5,049 nt of DNA, from contig NVTS01000026.1 of NCBI GenBank assembly GCA_002732995.1, positions 25,263 to 30,311 of the forward strand. The letters run 5' to 3'. The notes below the pieces were generated by a model. It saw only the letters and a program-made list of their open reading frames with translations. It did not search any database and was not told where the DNA came from. The stretch is from Marinosulfonomonas sp. (GTDB taxonomy: Bacteria; Pseudomonadota; Alphaproteobacteria; Rhodobacterales; Rhodobacteraceae). Below, piece after piece: positions 1 through 5,049 of the stretch (position 1 is the stretch's first letter; every line of letters starts with the position of its first letter). The translations under genes were made by a program, and so were the position numbers.

Positions 1-16
1 TATCTGGAAGGATACC

Positions 17-1159
17 ATGTCTATACCTACACAACCGGTCACGCGACCGGCAAATCCGCGTTTTTCGTCCGGCCCTTGTGCCAAAAACCCCCAATGGACC
101 CTGAATGCCCTGTCCGACGCCCCACTTGGCCGTTCGCATCGGGCTGCCATTGGCAAATCCAAACTCAAAGCCGCGATCGAGGTCACCCGCGAGGTGCTGG
201 GCATTCCGGCCACCTATAAAATCGGTATCGTGCCGGCGTCCGATACGGGGGCGATGGAAATGGCGCTCTGGTCACTGCTGGGTGCGCGTCCGGTTGAAAT
301 GCTGGCTTGGGAAAGTTTCGGTGCTGGCTGGGTCACAGACGTTGTGAAACAACTCAAGCTGGATGCCAAGATCACCACTGCCGATTACGGGCAGATCGTT
401 GATCTGAACGCGGTCGATTTCAATTCCGACGTAGTATTCACATGGAACGGCACAACGTCAGGCGTACGCGTCCCCAATGGCGATTTTATCCCATCTGATC
501 GCGCAGGTCTCACCATTTGCGACGCCACCTCGGCGGCCTTTGCGATGGACCTGCCGTGGGACAAACTGGATGTCACTACTTTTAGCTGGCAAAAAGTGCT
601 GGGCGGCGAAGCGGCGCACGGGATGCTGATCCTGTCACCGCGTGCGGTTGAACGGCTGGAAAGTTACACGCCACCGTGGCCAATGCCGAAAATTTTCCGC
701 CTGACCAAAGGTGGTAAACTGATCGACGGCATCTTTAGCGGTGCCACGATCAACACGCCGTCCATGCTGGCCGTCGAAGACTATCTGGTGGCGCTGGAGT
801 GGGCTAAATCGGTTGGCGGACTTACGGGCATGATTGGCCGAGCAGACGCCAATACCGCGGTGTTAGAGACGTTTGTAGACGCCCACGACTGGTTGGAGTT
901 TCTGGCGGATGACCCAGCTTTGCGCTCCAATACTTCGGTTTGCCTAAAGTTCAATGATGCCCGCATCACGGACGGTACGGCATTTGCCAAAGCTGTTGCC
1001 AAACGACTGGAAGATGCAGGTGTTGCCTATGACATCGGCGCTTATCGTGATGCGCCTGCCGGTCTGCGTATCTGGTGCGGGGGAACGGTCGAGACTGCCG
1101 ATCTGGCCGCGCTGATGCCGTGGCTCGACTGGGCATTTAACGTCGAAATCAGCGCATAA
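17..1159 (+). CDS. serC: Phosphoserine aminotransferase SerC
   Basis: This 380-residue protein is a class-V fold, PLP-dependent aminotransferase that converts 3-phosphohydroxypyruvate and glutamate to O-phospho-L-serine and 2-oxoglutarate, the second step of cytosolic serine synthesis. Visible landmarks are FSSGP (16-20), GRSHR (38-42) near the phosphate-binding region, CDATSA (168-173) whose Asp169 should contact the PLP pyridine nitrogen, and SWQK (190-193) whose Lys193 should be the Schiff-base lysine. INTPS (245-249) and GLRIWCG (349-355) follow, with Arg351 the likely substrate-carboxylate arginine. The sequence matches the alphaproteobacterial/Methanosarcina-type SerC subfamily rather than the shorter E. 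coli type. A GGAAGGA Shine-Dalgarno at 6-12 sets the start. serA follows after 56 nt on the same strand, suggesting co-transcription. The promoter lies left of the window. The gene is intact with no missing catalytic residue seen; the PLP and substrate roles are assigned from family knowledge. Confidence 0.96.
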   Translation: MSIPTQPVTRPANPRFSSGPCAKNPQWTLNALSDAPLGRSHRAAIGKSKLKAAIEVTREVLGIPATYKIGIVPASDTGAMEMALWSLLGARPVEMLAWESFGAGWVTDVVKQLKLDAKITTADYGQIVDLNAVDFNSDVVFTWNGTTSGVRVPNGDFIPSDRAGLTICDATSAAFAMDLPWDKLDVTTFSWQKVLGGEAAHGMLILSPRAVERLESYTPPWPMPKIFRLTKGGKLIDGIFSGATINTPSMLAVEDYLVALEWAKSVGGLTGMIGRADANTAVLETFVDAHDWLEFLADDPALRSNTSVCLKFNDARITDGTAFAKAVAKRLEDAGVAYDIGAYRDAPAGLRIWCGGTVETADLAALMPWLDWAFNVEISA

Positions 1160-1215
1160 TTCAGGGTGGATTTTGGCCCACTCTACACAATTTTCAATTC
1201 AAAGGAGCCTACAAC

Positions 1216-2811
1216 ATGGCACCCAAAGTTCTCGTATCCGACAAGCTATCCGAAACCGCCGTGCAAATCTTTCGGGATCGCGGCATTGATGTCGATTTCT
1301 TGCCCGACCTTGGCAAAGACAAAGCCGCCTTGCAGGACATCATCGGCAAATACGATGGCCTCGCCATTCGCTCCAACACCAAAGTCACGCCAAAGCTGCT
1401 CGCTGCCGCCGACAACCTGAAGGTCATCGCCCGTGCCGGCATCGGGGTTGATAACGTCGACATCCCTGCCGCCTCGAAAAAGGGGGCGATCGTGATGAAC
1501 ACGCCATTCGGCAACTCGATCACCACGGCCGAACACGCGATTTCTCTGATGATGGCTGTGGCGCGTCAAATCCCCGAGGCCAATGCCTCGACCCAAGCCG
1601 GTAAATGGGAAAAATCCCGTTTTATGGGCACCGAGATCACTGCCAAGGTGCTTGGTCTGATCGGGGCGGGCAATATCGGCAGCATCGTGGCCGACCGCGC
1701 GCTTGGCCTCAAGATGAAAGTGGTCGCGTATGACCCCTTCCTATCCGAGGAACGCGCCGCAATAATCGGTGTTGAAAAGGTCGAGCTGGATGAATTGCTG
1801 AAACGTGCCGATTTCATCACCCTGCATGTGCCGCTAACCGATAAAACCCGCGGCATCCTGAATGCCGAGGCGATTGCCAAAATGAAGCCCGGCGCACGCG
1901 TGATCAACTGCGCCCGTGGTGGTCTGGTAGACGAGGCCGCCTTGGCGGACGCCCTGAAATCCGGCCATGTCGCCGGTGCTGCCTTTGATGTTTTCGAGGT
2001 CGAGCCAGCCACCGATAGCCCGCTGTTTGGCATCCCCAACGTGGTCTGCACCCCGCATCTGGGCGCGTCCACCAAAGAGGCACAAGAAAACGTCGCCGTG
2101 CAAGTGGCCGAGCAAATGTCGGATTATCTGCTGACAGGGGCCGTTGCCAACGCGCTGAACATGCCATCGGTGACCGCCGAAGAAGCCAAGGTCATGGGGC
2201 CGTGGCTGGATCTGGCGGGGCATCTGGGATCCTTTGTTGGCCAGCTGACAGACGACCCGATCAAAGCCATCAATATTCTATACGATGGCACTGTCGCTGC
2301 AATGAATCTAGAAGCGCTAAGTTGTAGTGCGATTGCGGGCATCATGCAGGCCAGCAATCCCGAAGTGAACATGGTTTCAGCGCCGGTGATTGCCAAAGAT
2401 CGCGGCATCAATATCTCGAAAACCACGCAGGAAAAAACCGGCGTGTTTGACGGGTATATCAAACTGACCGTTGTAACCGATAGTCGTGAGCGTACCATTG
2501 CTGGCACTGTGTTCAGCGATGGCAAGCCGCGGTTTATCCAGATCAAGGGCATCAATATTGATGCCGAGATTGGTGAACATATGCTCTATACCACCAACAA
2601 GGATGTGCCCGGCATCATCGGCACCCTGGGGCGGGTTCTAGCCGAGAACAACGTCAATATTGCCAACTTTACCCTTGGGCGTTCCGGCGTTGGCGAAGAT
2701 GCGATTGCACTGCTCTATATCGACAACCAGATACATGGCAAAGCGATCAACGATCTGGATAGCACCGGCATGTTCCAGTCCATCAAGCCGCTAGAATTCA
2801 ACATCGGCTAG
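1216..2811 (+). CDS. serA: D-3-phosphoglycerate dehydrogenase SerA (long, ACT-domain form)
   Basis: This 531-residue cytosolic enzyme oxidises 3-phosphoglycerate to 3-phosphohydroxypyruvate with NAD+, the committed step of serine synthesis. The 2-hydroxyacid dehydrogenase core spans about 1-315. It has the Rossmann motif GAGNIG (150-155), Asp173 in AYDPF for NAD ribose binding, and the catalytic set Arg234 (NCARGG), Glu263 (EVEP) and His281 (PHLG), which line up with Arg236, Glu265 and His283 of human PHGDH. An intervening allosteric-substrate-binding-type domain covers about 318-450. An ACT domain from about 455 to 531 contains NKDVPGIIGTLGRVLAENNV (461-480), the usual serine-sensing fold. 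The length fits the type I (Mycobacterium/human-like) form; feedback inhibition by serine is inferred from the domain, not shown. The start is fixed by AAAGGAG at 1201-1207, 8 nt before ATG, and by homologues that begin close to this point. It probably shares a transcript with serC. Confidence 0.97.
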   Translation: MAPKVLVSDKLSETAVQIFRDRGIDVDFLPDLGKDKAALQDIIGKYDGLAIRSNTKVTPKLLAAADNLKVIARAGIGVDNVDIPAASKKGAIVMNTPFGNSITTAEHAISLMMAVARQIPEANASTQAGKWEKSRFMGTEITAKVLGLIGAGNIGSIVADRALGLKMKVVAYDPFLSEERAAIIGVEKVELDELLKRADFITLHVPLTDKTRGILNAEAIAKMKPGARVINCARGGLVDEAALADALKSGHVAGAAFDVFEVEPATDSPLFGIPNVVCTPHLGASTKEAQENVAVQVAEQMSDYLLTGAVANALNMPSVTAEEAKVMGPWLDLAGHLGSFVGQLTDDPIKAINILYDGTVAAMNLEALSCSAIAGIMQASNPEVNMVSAPVIAKDRGINISKTTQEKTGVFDGYIKLTVVTDSRERTIAGTVFSDGKPRFIQIKGINIDAEIGEHMLYTTNKDVPGIIGTLGRVLAENNVNIANFTLGRSGVGEDAIALLYIDNQIHGKAINDLDSTGMFQSIKPLEFNIG

Positions 2812-2861
2812 CGCAGAACACAACGAGGTTACCAATGGCCCTCTGAAGCAATTTGCATTAA

Positions 2862-2911
2862 CCTGAATCAGAATTCACCCCAAGAGCGGGCGAATTCTGA
2901 TGCTTCTCAGG
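2862..2911 (+). terminator. Strong hairpin downstream of serA, possible terminator or transcript-end stabiliser
   Basis: A perfect 10-bp palindrome ATCAGAATTC (2867-2876) and GAATTCTGAT (2892-2901) is extended inside by CCC/GGG (2878-2880 with 2888-2890) across an A-C mismatch, leaving a 7-nt loop. It is extended outside by CCTGA (2862-2866) with TCAGG (2907-2911) across a 5-nt bulge. It begins about 50 nt after the serA stop. No T-run follows, so it is not a canonical intrinsic terminator; it could still pause polymerase, protect the serC-serA mRNA 3' end, or simply be the core of the MITE-like element. The structure is symmetrical and would form on either strand. Confidence 0.35.
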
Positions 2912-2928
2912 GCAATCTAAATGCCAAG

Positions 2929-2937
2929 TGCTATAGA
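2929..2937 (+). promoter_or_regulatory. Candidate extended -10 promoter for the phosphatase gene
   Basis: TGCTATAGA reads as a TGn extension followed by TATAGA, which matches four of six bases of the sigma-70 -10 consensus. No good -35 hexamer lies 16-18 nt upstream. It is 50 nt before the phosphatase start codon and would give a leader of roughly 40 nt. If the upstream hairpin ends the serA transcript, the phosphatase would need a promoter here. This is weak pattern evidence only. Confidence 0.18.
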
Positions 2938-2986
2938 CATTCAGGGGGCCAATGGCTTTGGTGCGGGTATCAAAAGGGAGCAGGCA

Positions 2987-3703
2987 ATGCGCATCTATGC
3001 AATCGGCGACATTCACGGGCAAATCGGAATGCTGCATGCGGCACATGAACGGATCGCGGCGGACCGCGCGCACACAGGTGATATGGACGCCCCTGTCGTG
3101 CATCTTGGTGATCTGACTGATCGTGGACCTGACAGCAACGGCGTGATCCAGTATTTGATTGACGGGATTGCACGGGGCGAGCCTTGGCTAATGGTCAAGG
3201 GTAATCATGACCGGATGTTTGCGGGGTTTCTCGAGGATCCCGAGTACCACGACCCGGGCTTAACGACAGGGCTGACATGGCTGCACCCGCGCCTTGGCGG
3301 AGTTGAAACGCTGGTGTCTTACGGCGTGGCCGCCGATACCCCCCACAGTGAAATTCAGCGTGCTGTTCCAGATTCACACAAACAGTTTCTAGCGGATATG
3401 CCGTTGATGCACCGCTTTGGCGATGTTGCCTTTGTCCATGCCGGTATCTTGCCCGGTGTGGCATTGGCCGATCAGCTCGAGGATGATTTGCTTTGGATCA
3501 GAGGGCCGTTTCATGTGGAGGTGCTGCCGTTCGAAGCCCTGATCGTGCATGGCCACACGCCGGTTGATACGCCCATGCATTATGGCAATCGGGTTAATCT
3601 GGATACAGGGGCGGGGTATGACAAATTCCTGACAACTGTTGTGTTTGAGGGAACCGATTGCTGGGTTCTGGATGGGGCTGGTCGGGTGGCGCTTATTCCG
3701 TAG
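2987..3703 (+). CDS. Calcineurin-like Ser/Thr protein phosphatase (PPP family)
   Basis: The 238-residue product is a metallophosphatase of the PPP family, related to lambda/PrpA-type protein phosphatases and ApaH-like enzymes, with a two-metal centre that hydrolyses phosphomonoesters. The signature blocks occur in order: GDIHG (7-11), GDLTDRGP (41-48), GNHD (72-75), FVHAG (149-153, metal ligand His151) and HGHTP (188-192). All expected metal ligands (Asp8, His10, Asp42, Asn73, His151, His190) are present. No signal peptide or membrane segment is seen, so it is probably cytosolic. I chose the ATG at 2987 because GGGAG (2976-2980) lies 6 nt upstream and homologues begin with MRIYAIGDIHG. An in-frame ATG at 2921 would add 22 residues encoded partly by the repeat element and lacks a convincing Shine-Dalgarno. 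The gene follows serA on the same strand, but the substrate cannot be read from sequence; phosphoprotein or dinucleoside tetraphosphate are the family options. It is not a SerB-type phosphoserine phosphatase. Confidence 0.9.
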   Translation: MRIYAIGDIHGQIGMLHAAHERIAADRAHTGDMDAPVVHLGDLTDRGPDSNGVIQYLIDGIARGEPWLMVKGNHDRMFAGFLEDPEYHDPGLTTGLTWLHPRLGGVETLVSYGVAADTPHSEIQRAVPDSHKQFLADMPLMHRFGDVAFVHAGILPGVALADQLEDDLLWIRGPFHVEVLPFEALIVHGHTPVDTPMHYGNRVNLDTGAGYDKFLTTVVFEGTDCWVLDGAGRVALIP

Positions 3704-3747
3704 ATAATGCCGGTGGAATTGAGCGTTTGTCGGCCATCCTCGCTGGA

Positions 3748-4521
3748 TCAGGATTCTGGGTGGCTCCTTACGAAAACAGGGCGCTCTGAAGCTGATGCTT
3801 CCTTATCATAGGCGTAACCACCAACATCAAACTGCGCCAGCTTGTGCGGTTTCGTATATCCGGTTTCCAAAACCCAACGTGCCATAGCACCTCTGGCCCG
3901 CTTTGCTGAAAAAGAGATTATTTTCCGGACCCCGTTTCGTTCTTCTTCAAACCGTGGAGAAACCAATCGCAGCTTGCCCAGAGCGGTCCGGTCAACTGAC
4001 TTTGAATACTCGTCAGATGCGAGGTTCAGGACAGTATCTGTCTGAATTTTTTGGGCGTCTTTTACAATAGCATCGGCGATCCTGGTTCCCCAAAATTTAT
4101 AAAGTGTGCCCGCCGGATGCCCCGGCACTTTTCGACCCATCTCTAACCTGTAAGCGCACACATCGTCGGAGGGCCGTAACAATCCGTAAAGCCCTGAGAG
4201 TATCCGAAGCCGCCGTACAGATTCGGCACGTGTGCTGCCTTGCAATGTTGCCATTTCCAAGGTTTTATAGACGTCACCGTCGAACATATCAGCCGCTGCC
4301 TGTGCCGCACCAGACTGCCGAGACCAAGCAGAAAATCGTTCAGCATTCAGGTGCGCGATTTTGGGGGAAACCTTCATCAGATCTGCGATGTCGGCCTCTG
4401 ACCAATCACGCATAACAGTCATCAGTTCCTCGGCTTGGTCGAGAAATTGAGGTGAAGTCGTCGCTTGCCCCGCCGCCCGACTTTCATTCAAATTCTTAGC
4501 AGGGGATAGTAAAATTAACAT
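3748..4521 (-). CDS. yaaA: Peroxide stress protein YaaA (DUF328/UPF0246)
   Basis: The 257-residue product matches the YaaA family in length and motifs: LLSPAKNLNE at the N-terminus (4-13), LSGLYGLLRP (108-117), YRLEM (124-128), KFWGTRI (142-148), NLASDEYSK (166-174), SFSAKRARG (203-211) and FDVGGYAYD (231-239). In E. coli YaaA is an OxyR-regulated cytosolic protein that lowers free intracellular iron during hydrogen peroxide stress and binds DNA; that role is carried over by family only. I start it at the ATG at 4519-4521, where family members begin (M-L-I-L-L-S-P-A-K), with GAGAG (4530-4534) 8 nt upstream. An upstream ATG at 4569 would add 16 residues atypical of the family. It converges with the phosphatase gene across 44 nt (3704-3747), where I see no clear terminator hairpin. 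It appears intact. By eye its codons are slightly more A/T-rich than those of serA. Confidence 0.93.
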   Translation of the reverse strand: MLILLSPAKNLNESRAAGQATTSPQFLDQAEELMTVMRDWSEADIADLMKVSPKIAHLNAERFSAWSRQSGAAQAAADMFDGDVYKTLEMATLQGSTRAESVRRLRILSGLYGLLRPSDDVCAYRLEMGRKVPGHPAGTLYKFWGTRIADAIVKDAQKIQTDTVLNLASDEYSKSVDRTALGKLRLVSPRFEEERNGVRKIISFSAKRARGAMARWVLETGYTKPHKLAQFDVGGYAYDKEASASERPVFVRSHPES

Positions 4522-4629
4522 ATGAGGTGCTCTCTTTTCTTTCGGCGGGAGTTTGATTGATGGGGACACCCTAACGATGACACTACATAGACCGTCGGAA
4601 TTTTAATACCGGAAATTGCGAGGACTTGG
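4522..4629. other. Upstream region of yaaA
   Basis: This 108-bp stretch separates yaaA from the IS3-type remnant and must hold whatever native promoter yaaA retains. It is relatively A/T-rich. I found no convincing paired -35/-10 hexamers on the minus strand and no recognisable OxyR or Fur site. Only the yaaA ribosome binding site at 4530-4534 is supported. No gene is visible on either strand apart from the possible N-terminal extension of yaaA. Confidence 0.4.
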
Positions 4630-4952
4630 TGATCGGGTAATTCCCCCGAAAAACTGTTGTGTTGAAAGCTGGAATTTTCTTGGCAAGATAAGCTAAGGAG
4701 ATTCACGATGAAGAAATCACGTTATTCAGAGGCGCAGATCGTCTCAATTCTGAAAGAGGCTGGGAGTGGGGTTCCAGTTTCTGAACTTTGCCGAATGCAT
4801 GGGATGAGCAGTGCTGCGTTTTACCAATAGCGCTCCAAATATGGCGGCATGGATGCGGATATAGCGATGCAAAATGAATTGGTGAGGGAAGCGCTGGCAA
4901 TATGAAGTGGTCCGGCTTTTTCCGAACAGGTTTGCGTCTGAGTTAAAGTGTA
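4630..4952 (+). mobile_element. Decayed IS3-family insertion sequence, left part only
   Basis: The segment contains a broken IS3-family orfA (4708-4905) with its ribosome binding site and upstream leader. The left boundary is placed tentatively at the TGATCGGG near 4630, because IS3-group ends start with TG and the A/T-rich leader of such elements is usually a few tens of bases. No clear terminal repeat partner remains. After the broken orfA, 47 bp (4906-4952) carry no recognisable orfB, and then an IS1595-type end begins. The whole orfB and the right terminus are therefore missing or lie displaced beyond the window. Confidence 0.55.
4708..4905 (+). pseudogene. IS3-family transposase OrfA pseudogene
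   Basis: The frame starts at ATG 4708 with AAGGAG (4695-4700) 7 nt upstream. It reads MKKSRYSEAQIVSILKEAGS and onward through PVSELCRMHGMSSAAFYQ, the helix-turn-helix N-terminus of IS3-family OrfA (HTH_Tnp_1 type). A TAG at 4828-4830 replaces the residue where the family has a near-invariant Trp (FYxWRxKYGGMD), consistent with a TGG to TAG change. Reading continues in the same frame as RSKYGGMDAD and then jumps to IAMQNELVREALA before TGA at 4903. The family normally has about 20 more residues of leucine-zipper coiled coil between these parts, so an in-frame deletion is likely. The nonsense codon and deletion together mean no functional OrfA. The only possible intact product is a 40-residue HTH fragment. 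Confidence 0.85.
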
Positions 4953-4964
4953 GGGGCTGTCCTA

Positions 4965-4986
4965 GATAACCACAAATGGGGTTATC
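4965..4986. repeat. Small hairpin inside the IS1595-type left end
   Basis: GATAACC (4965-4971) and GGTTATC (4980-4986) form a perfect 7-bp inverted repeat with an 8-nt loop, just inside the element tip and 9 nt before the transposase start codon. Such a structure could limit transposase translation from transcripts entering from outside, as known for some IS elements, or could be part of the transposase binding site. The palindrome is seen directly; the role is inferred. Confidence 0.4.
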
Positions 4987-4995
4987 GTGGGACGT

Positions 4996-5049
4996 ATGAG
5001 AAAGAGTCGTTTAAGCAAACATAAACAGGGCCGTCTGGTTGAGCATTTT
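4996..5049 (+). CDS. IS1595-family transposase, N-terminal fragment (runs off window)
   Basis: Only 18 codons are visible, MRKSRLSKHKQGRLVEHF, open to the last base of the window. This closely resembles the beginning of IS1016-type IS1595-family transposases (MRKSRLS..KQ..L.E.F), which carry a zinc-binding N-terminal part followed by a DDE-type catalytic domain (DDE_Tnp_IS1595). The catalytic part is not in the window, so whether the gene is intact is unknown. No strong Shine-Dalgarno precedes the ATG, only GTGGGA at 4988-4992 region, which is common for poorly translated transposases. Confidence 0.68.
   Translation, partial: MRKSRLSKHKQGRLVEHF

Larger units (their letters stand above)
2839..2948. 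mobile_element. MITE-like 110-bp palindromic element after serA
   Basis: The segment has inverted ends CCCTCTGAA (2839-2847) and TTCAGGGGG (2940-2948), matching at 8 of 9 positions with the remaining one a G-U pair in RNA. It lies between exact CCAATGG direct repeats. Inside it is a second strong palindrome centred near 2884. It encodes no protein of its own. Removing it with one repeat copy leaves serA and the downstream phosphatase gene 58 nt apart, close to the 56-nt serC-serA spacing, which fits insertion into an ancestral operon gap. I do not recognise the ends as those of a named IS family. The alternative is a native intergenic structure (terminator or attenuator) whose outer repeat arose by chance. 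Only one copy is visible, so mobility is an inference. Confidence 0.4.
2832..2955. repeat. Direct repeat pair CCAATGG flanking the insertion-like segment
   Basis: CCAATGG occurs at 2832-2838 and again at 2949-2955, both followed by C, so the match is 8 of 8 bases if that base is counted. The two copies sit immediately outside the inverted ends of the segment between them, which is the arrangement expected of a target-site duplication. The word is nearly palindromic, so the same bases also take part in a 16-bp imperfect inverted repeat (2832-2847 against 2940-2955: 14 Watson-Crick pairs, one G-U, one A-A mismatch). The direct-repeat reading explains that A-A mismatch. The repeats are seen directly; the duplication origin is inferred. 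Confidence 0.5.
4953..5049 (+). mobile_element. Left end of an IS1595/IS1016-type insertion sequence (cut by window edge)
   Basis: The sequence from GGGGCTGTCCTAGATAAC (4953-4970) resembles the terminal inverted repeat of IS1016-like members of the IS1595 family, and it is followed after a short leader by the start of the matching transposase at 4996. The element interrupts degraded IS3-type DNA. IS1595 elements usually make 8-bp target duplications, so AAAGTGTA (4945-4952) would be the left copy to look for beyond the window. The right end is not visible. The family call rests on my memory of the end sequence and on the transposase N-terminus. Confidence 0.7.

Noticed and set aside
1164..1183. 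Small hairpin GGGTGG/CCACTC in the serC-serA gap
   Set aside because: Only 6 bp with one G-U pair and no T-run; too weak to call a terminator or attenuator, and the downstream serA has its own strong ribosome binding site.
1166..1420. 84-codon open frame overlapping the serA start
   Set aside because: It lies out of frame inside serA, has no Shine-Dalgarno and no family resemblance; serA has full-length homology.
1566..2075. 169-codon antisense frame within serA
   Set aside because: Long antisense frames are common opposite GC-rich coding sequence; the protein is low-complexity Arg/Ser/Pro-rich with no recognisable domain.
2921..2986. 22-residue N-terminal extension of the phosphatase from ATG 2921
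   Set aside because: It would be encoded partly by the repeat element, lacks a good ribosome binding site, and family members start at MRIYAIGDIHG.
3707..3737. Possible shared terminator between the convergent phosphatase and yaaA genes (ATGCCG with CGGCCAT)
   Set aside because: The stem is 6 bp with a bulge and an 18-nt loop and has no T-run on either strand.
4104..4415. 103-codon plus-strand frame opposite yaaA
   Set aside because: It is the complement of conserved YaaA coding sequence and shows no domain or ribosome binding site.
4902..4946. Short frame MKWSGFFRTGLRLS after the orfA stop
   Set aside because: Only 14 codons with no matching ribosome binding site; I could not tie it to IS3 orfB or any known protein end.

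Overview
The window looks like chromosomal DNA of a marine alphaproteobacterium of the Rhodobacteraceae (Roseobacter group). This is inferred from the 380-residue SerC of the alphaproteobacterial/archaeal type, the serC-serA gene pair followed by a PP1-like phosphatase, the moderate-to-high GC codon use by eye, and two adjacent insertion-sequence fragments. The density of IS debris would suit an IS-rich genus such as Octadecabacter, but the sequence does not prove any genus.

Layout, left to right. Positions 17-1159 (+) hold serC (phosphoserine aminotransferase) and 1216-2811 (+) hold serA (3-phosphoglycerate dehydrogenase, long form with a C-terminal ACT domain). The two are 56 nt apart, each has a good Shine-Dalgarno sequence, and they are probably one operon. 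Positions 2812-2986 are a structured gap containing nested inverted repeats. This gap can be read as a 110-bp MITE-like insertion (2839-2948) between perfect 7-8 bp direct repeats. Positions 2987-3703 (+) encode a calcineurin-like (PPP family) phosphatase. Positions 3748-4521 (-) encode YaaA (DUF328), which converges on the phosphatase across a 44-nt gap. Positions 4522-4629 are the yaaA upstream region. From about 4630 onward the DNA is mobile-element debris: a decayed IS3-family left end with a broken orfA (4708-4905), then, from 4953 to the window edge, the start of an IS1595/IS1016-type element with the first 18 codons of its transposase.

How the genes work together. SerA oxidises 3-phosphoglycerate to 3-phosphohydroxypyruvate and SerC transaminates it to O-phosphoserine, the first two steps of the phosphorylated serine pathway. 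SerB, the last enzyme, is not in the window. The neighbouring phosphatase is of the protein-Ser/Thr/diadenosine-tetraphosphate type and not a SerB, so its role in serine metabolism is unproven. YaaA is an independent stress gene on the opposite strand.

I see no clearly new biological system. Most of the window is ordinary core metabolism. The parts most worth a second look are the MITE-like element after serA and the nested IS fragments upstream of yaaA.
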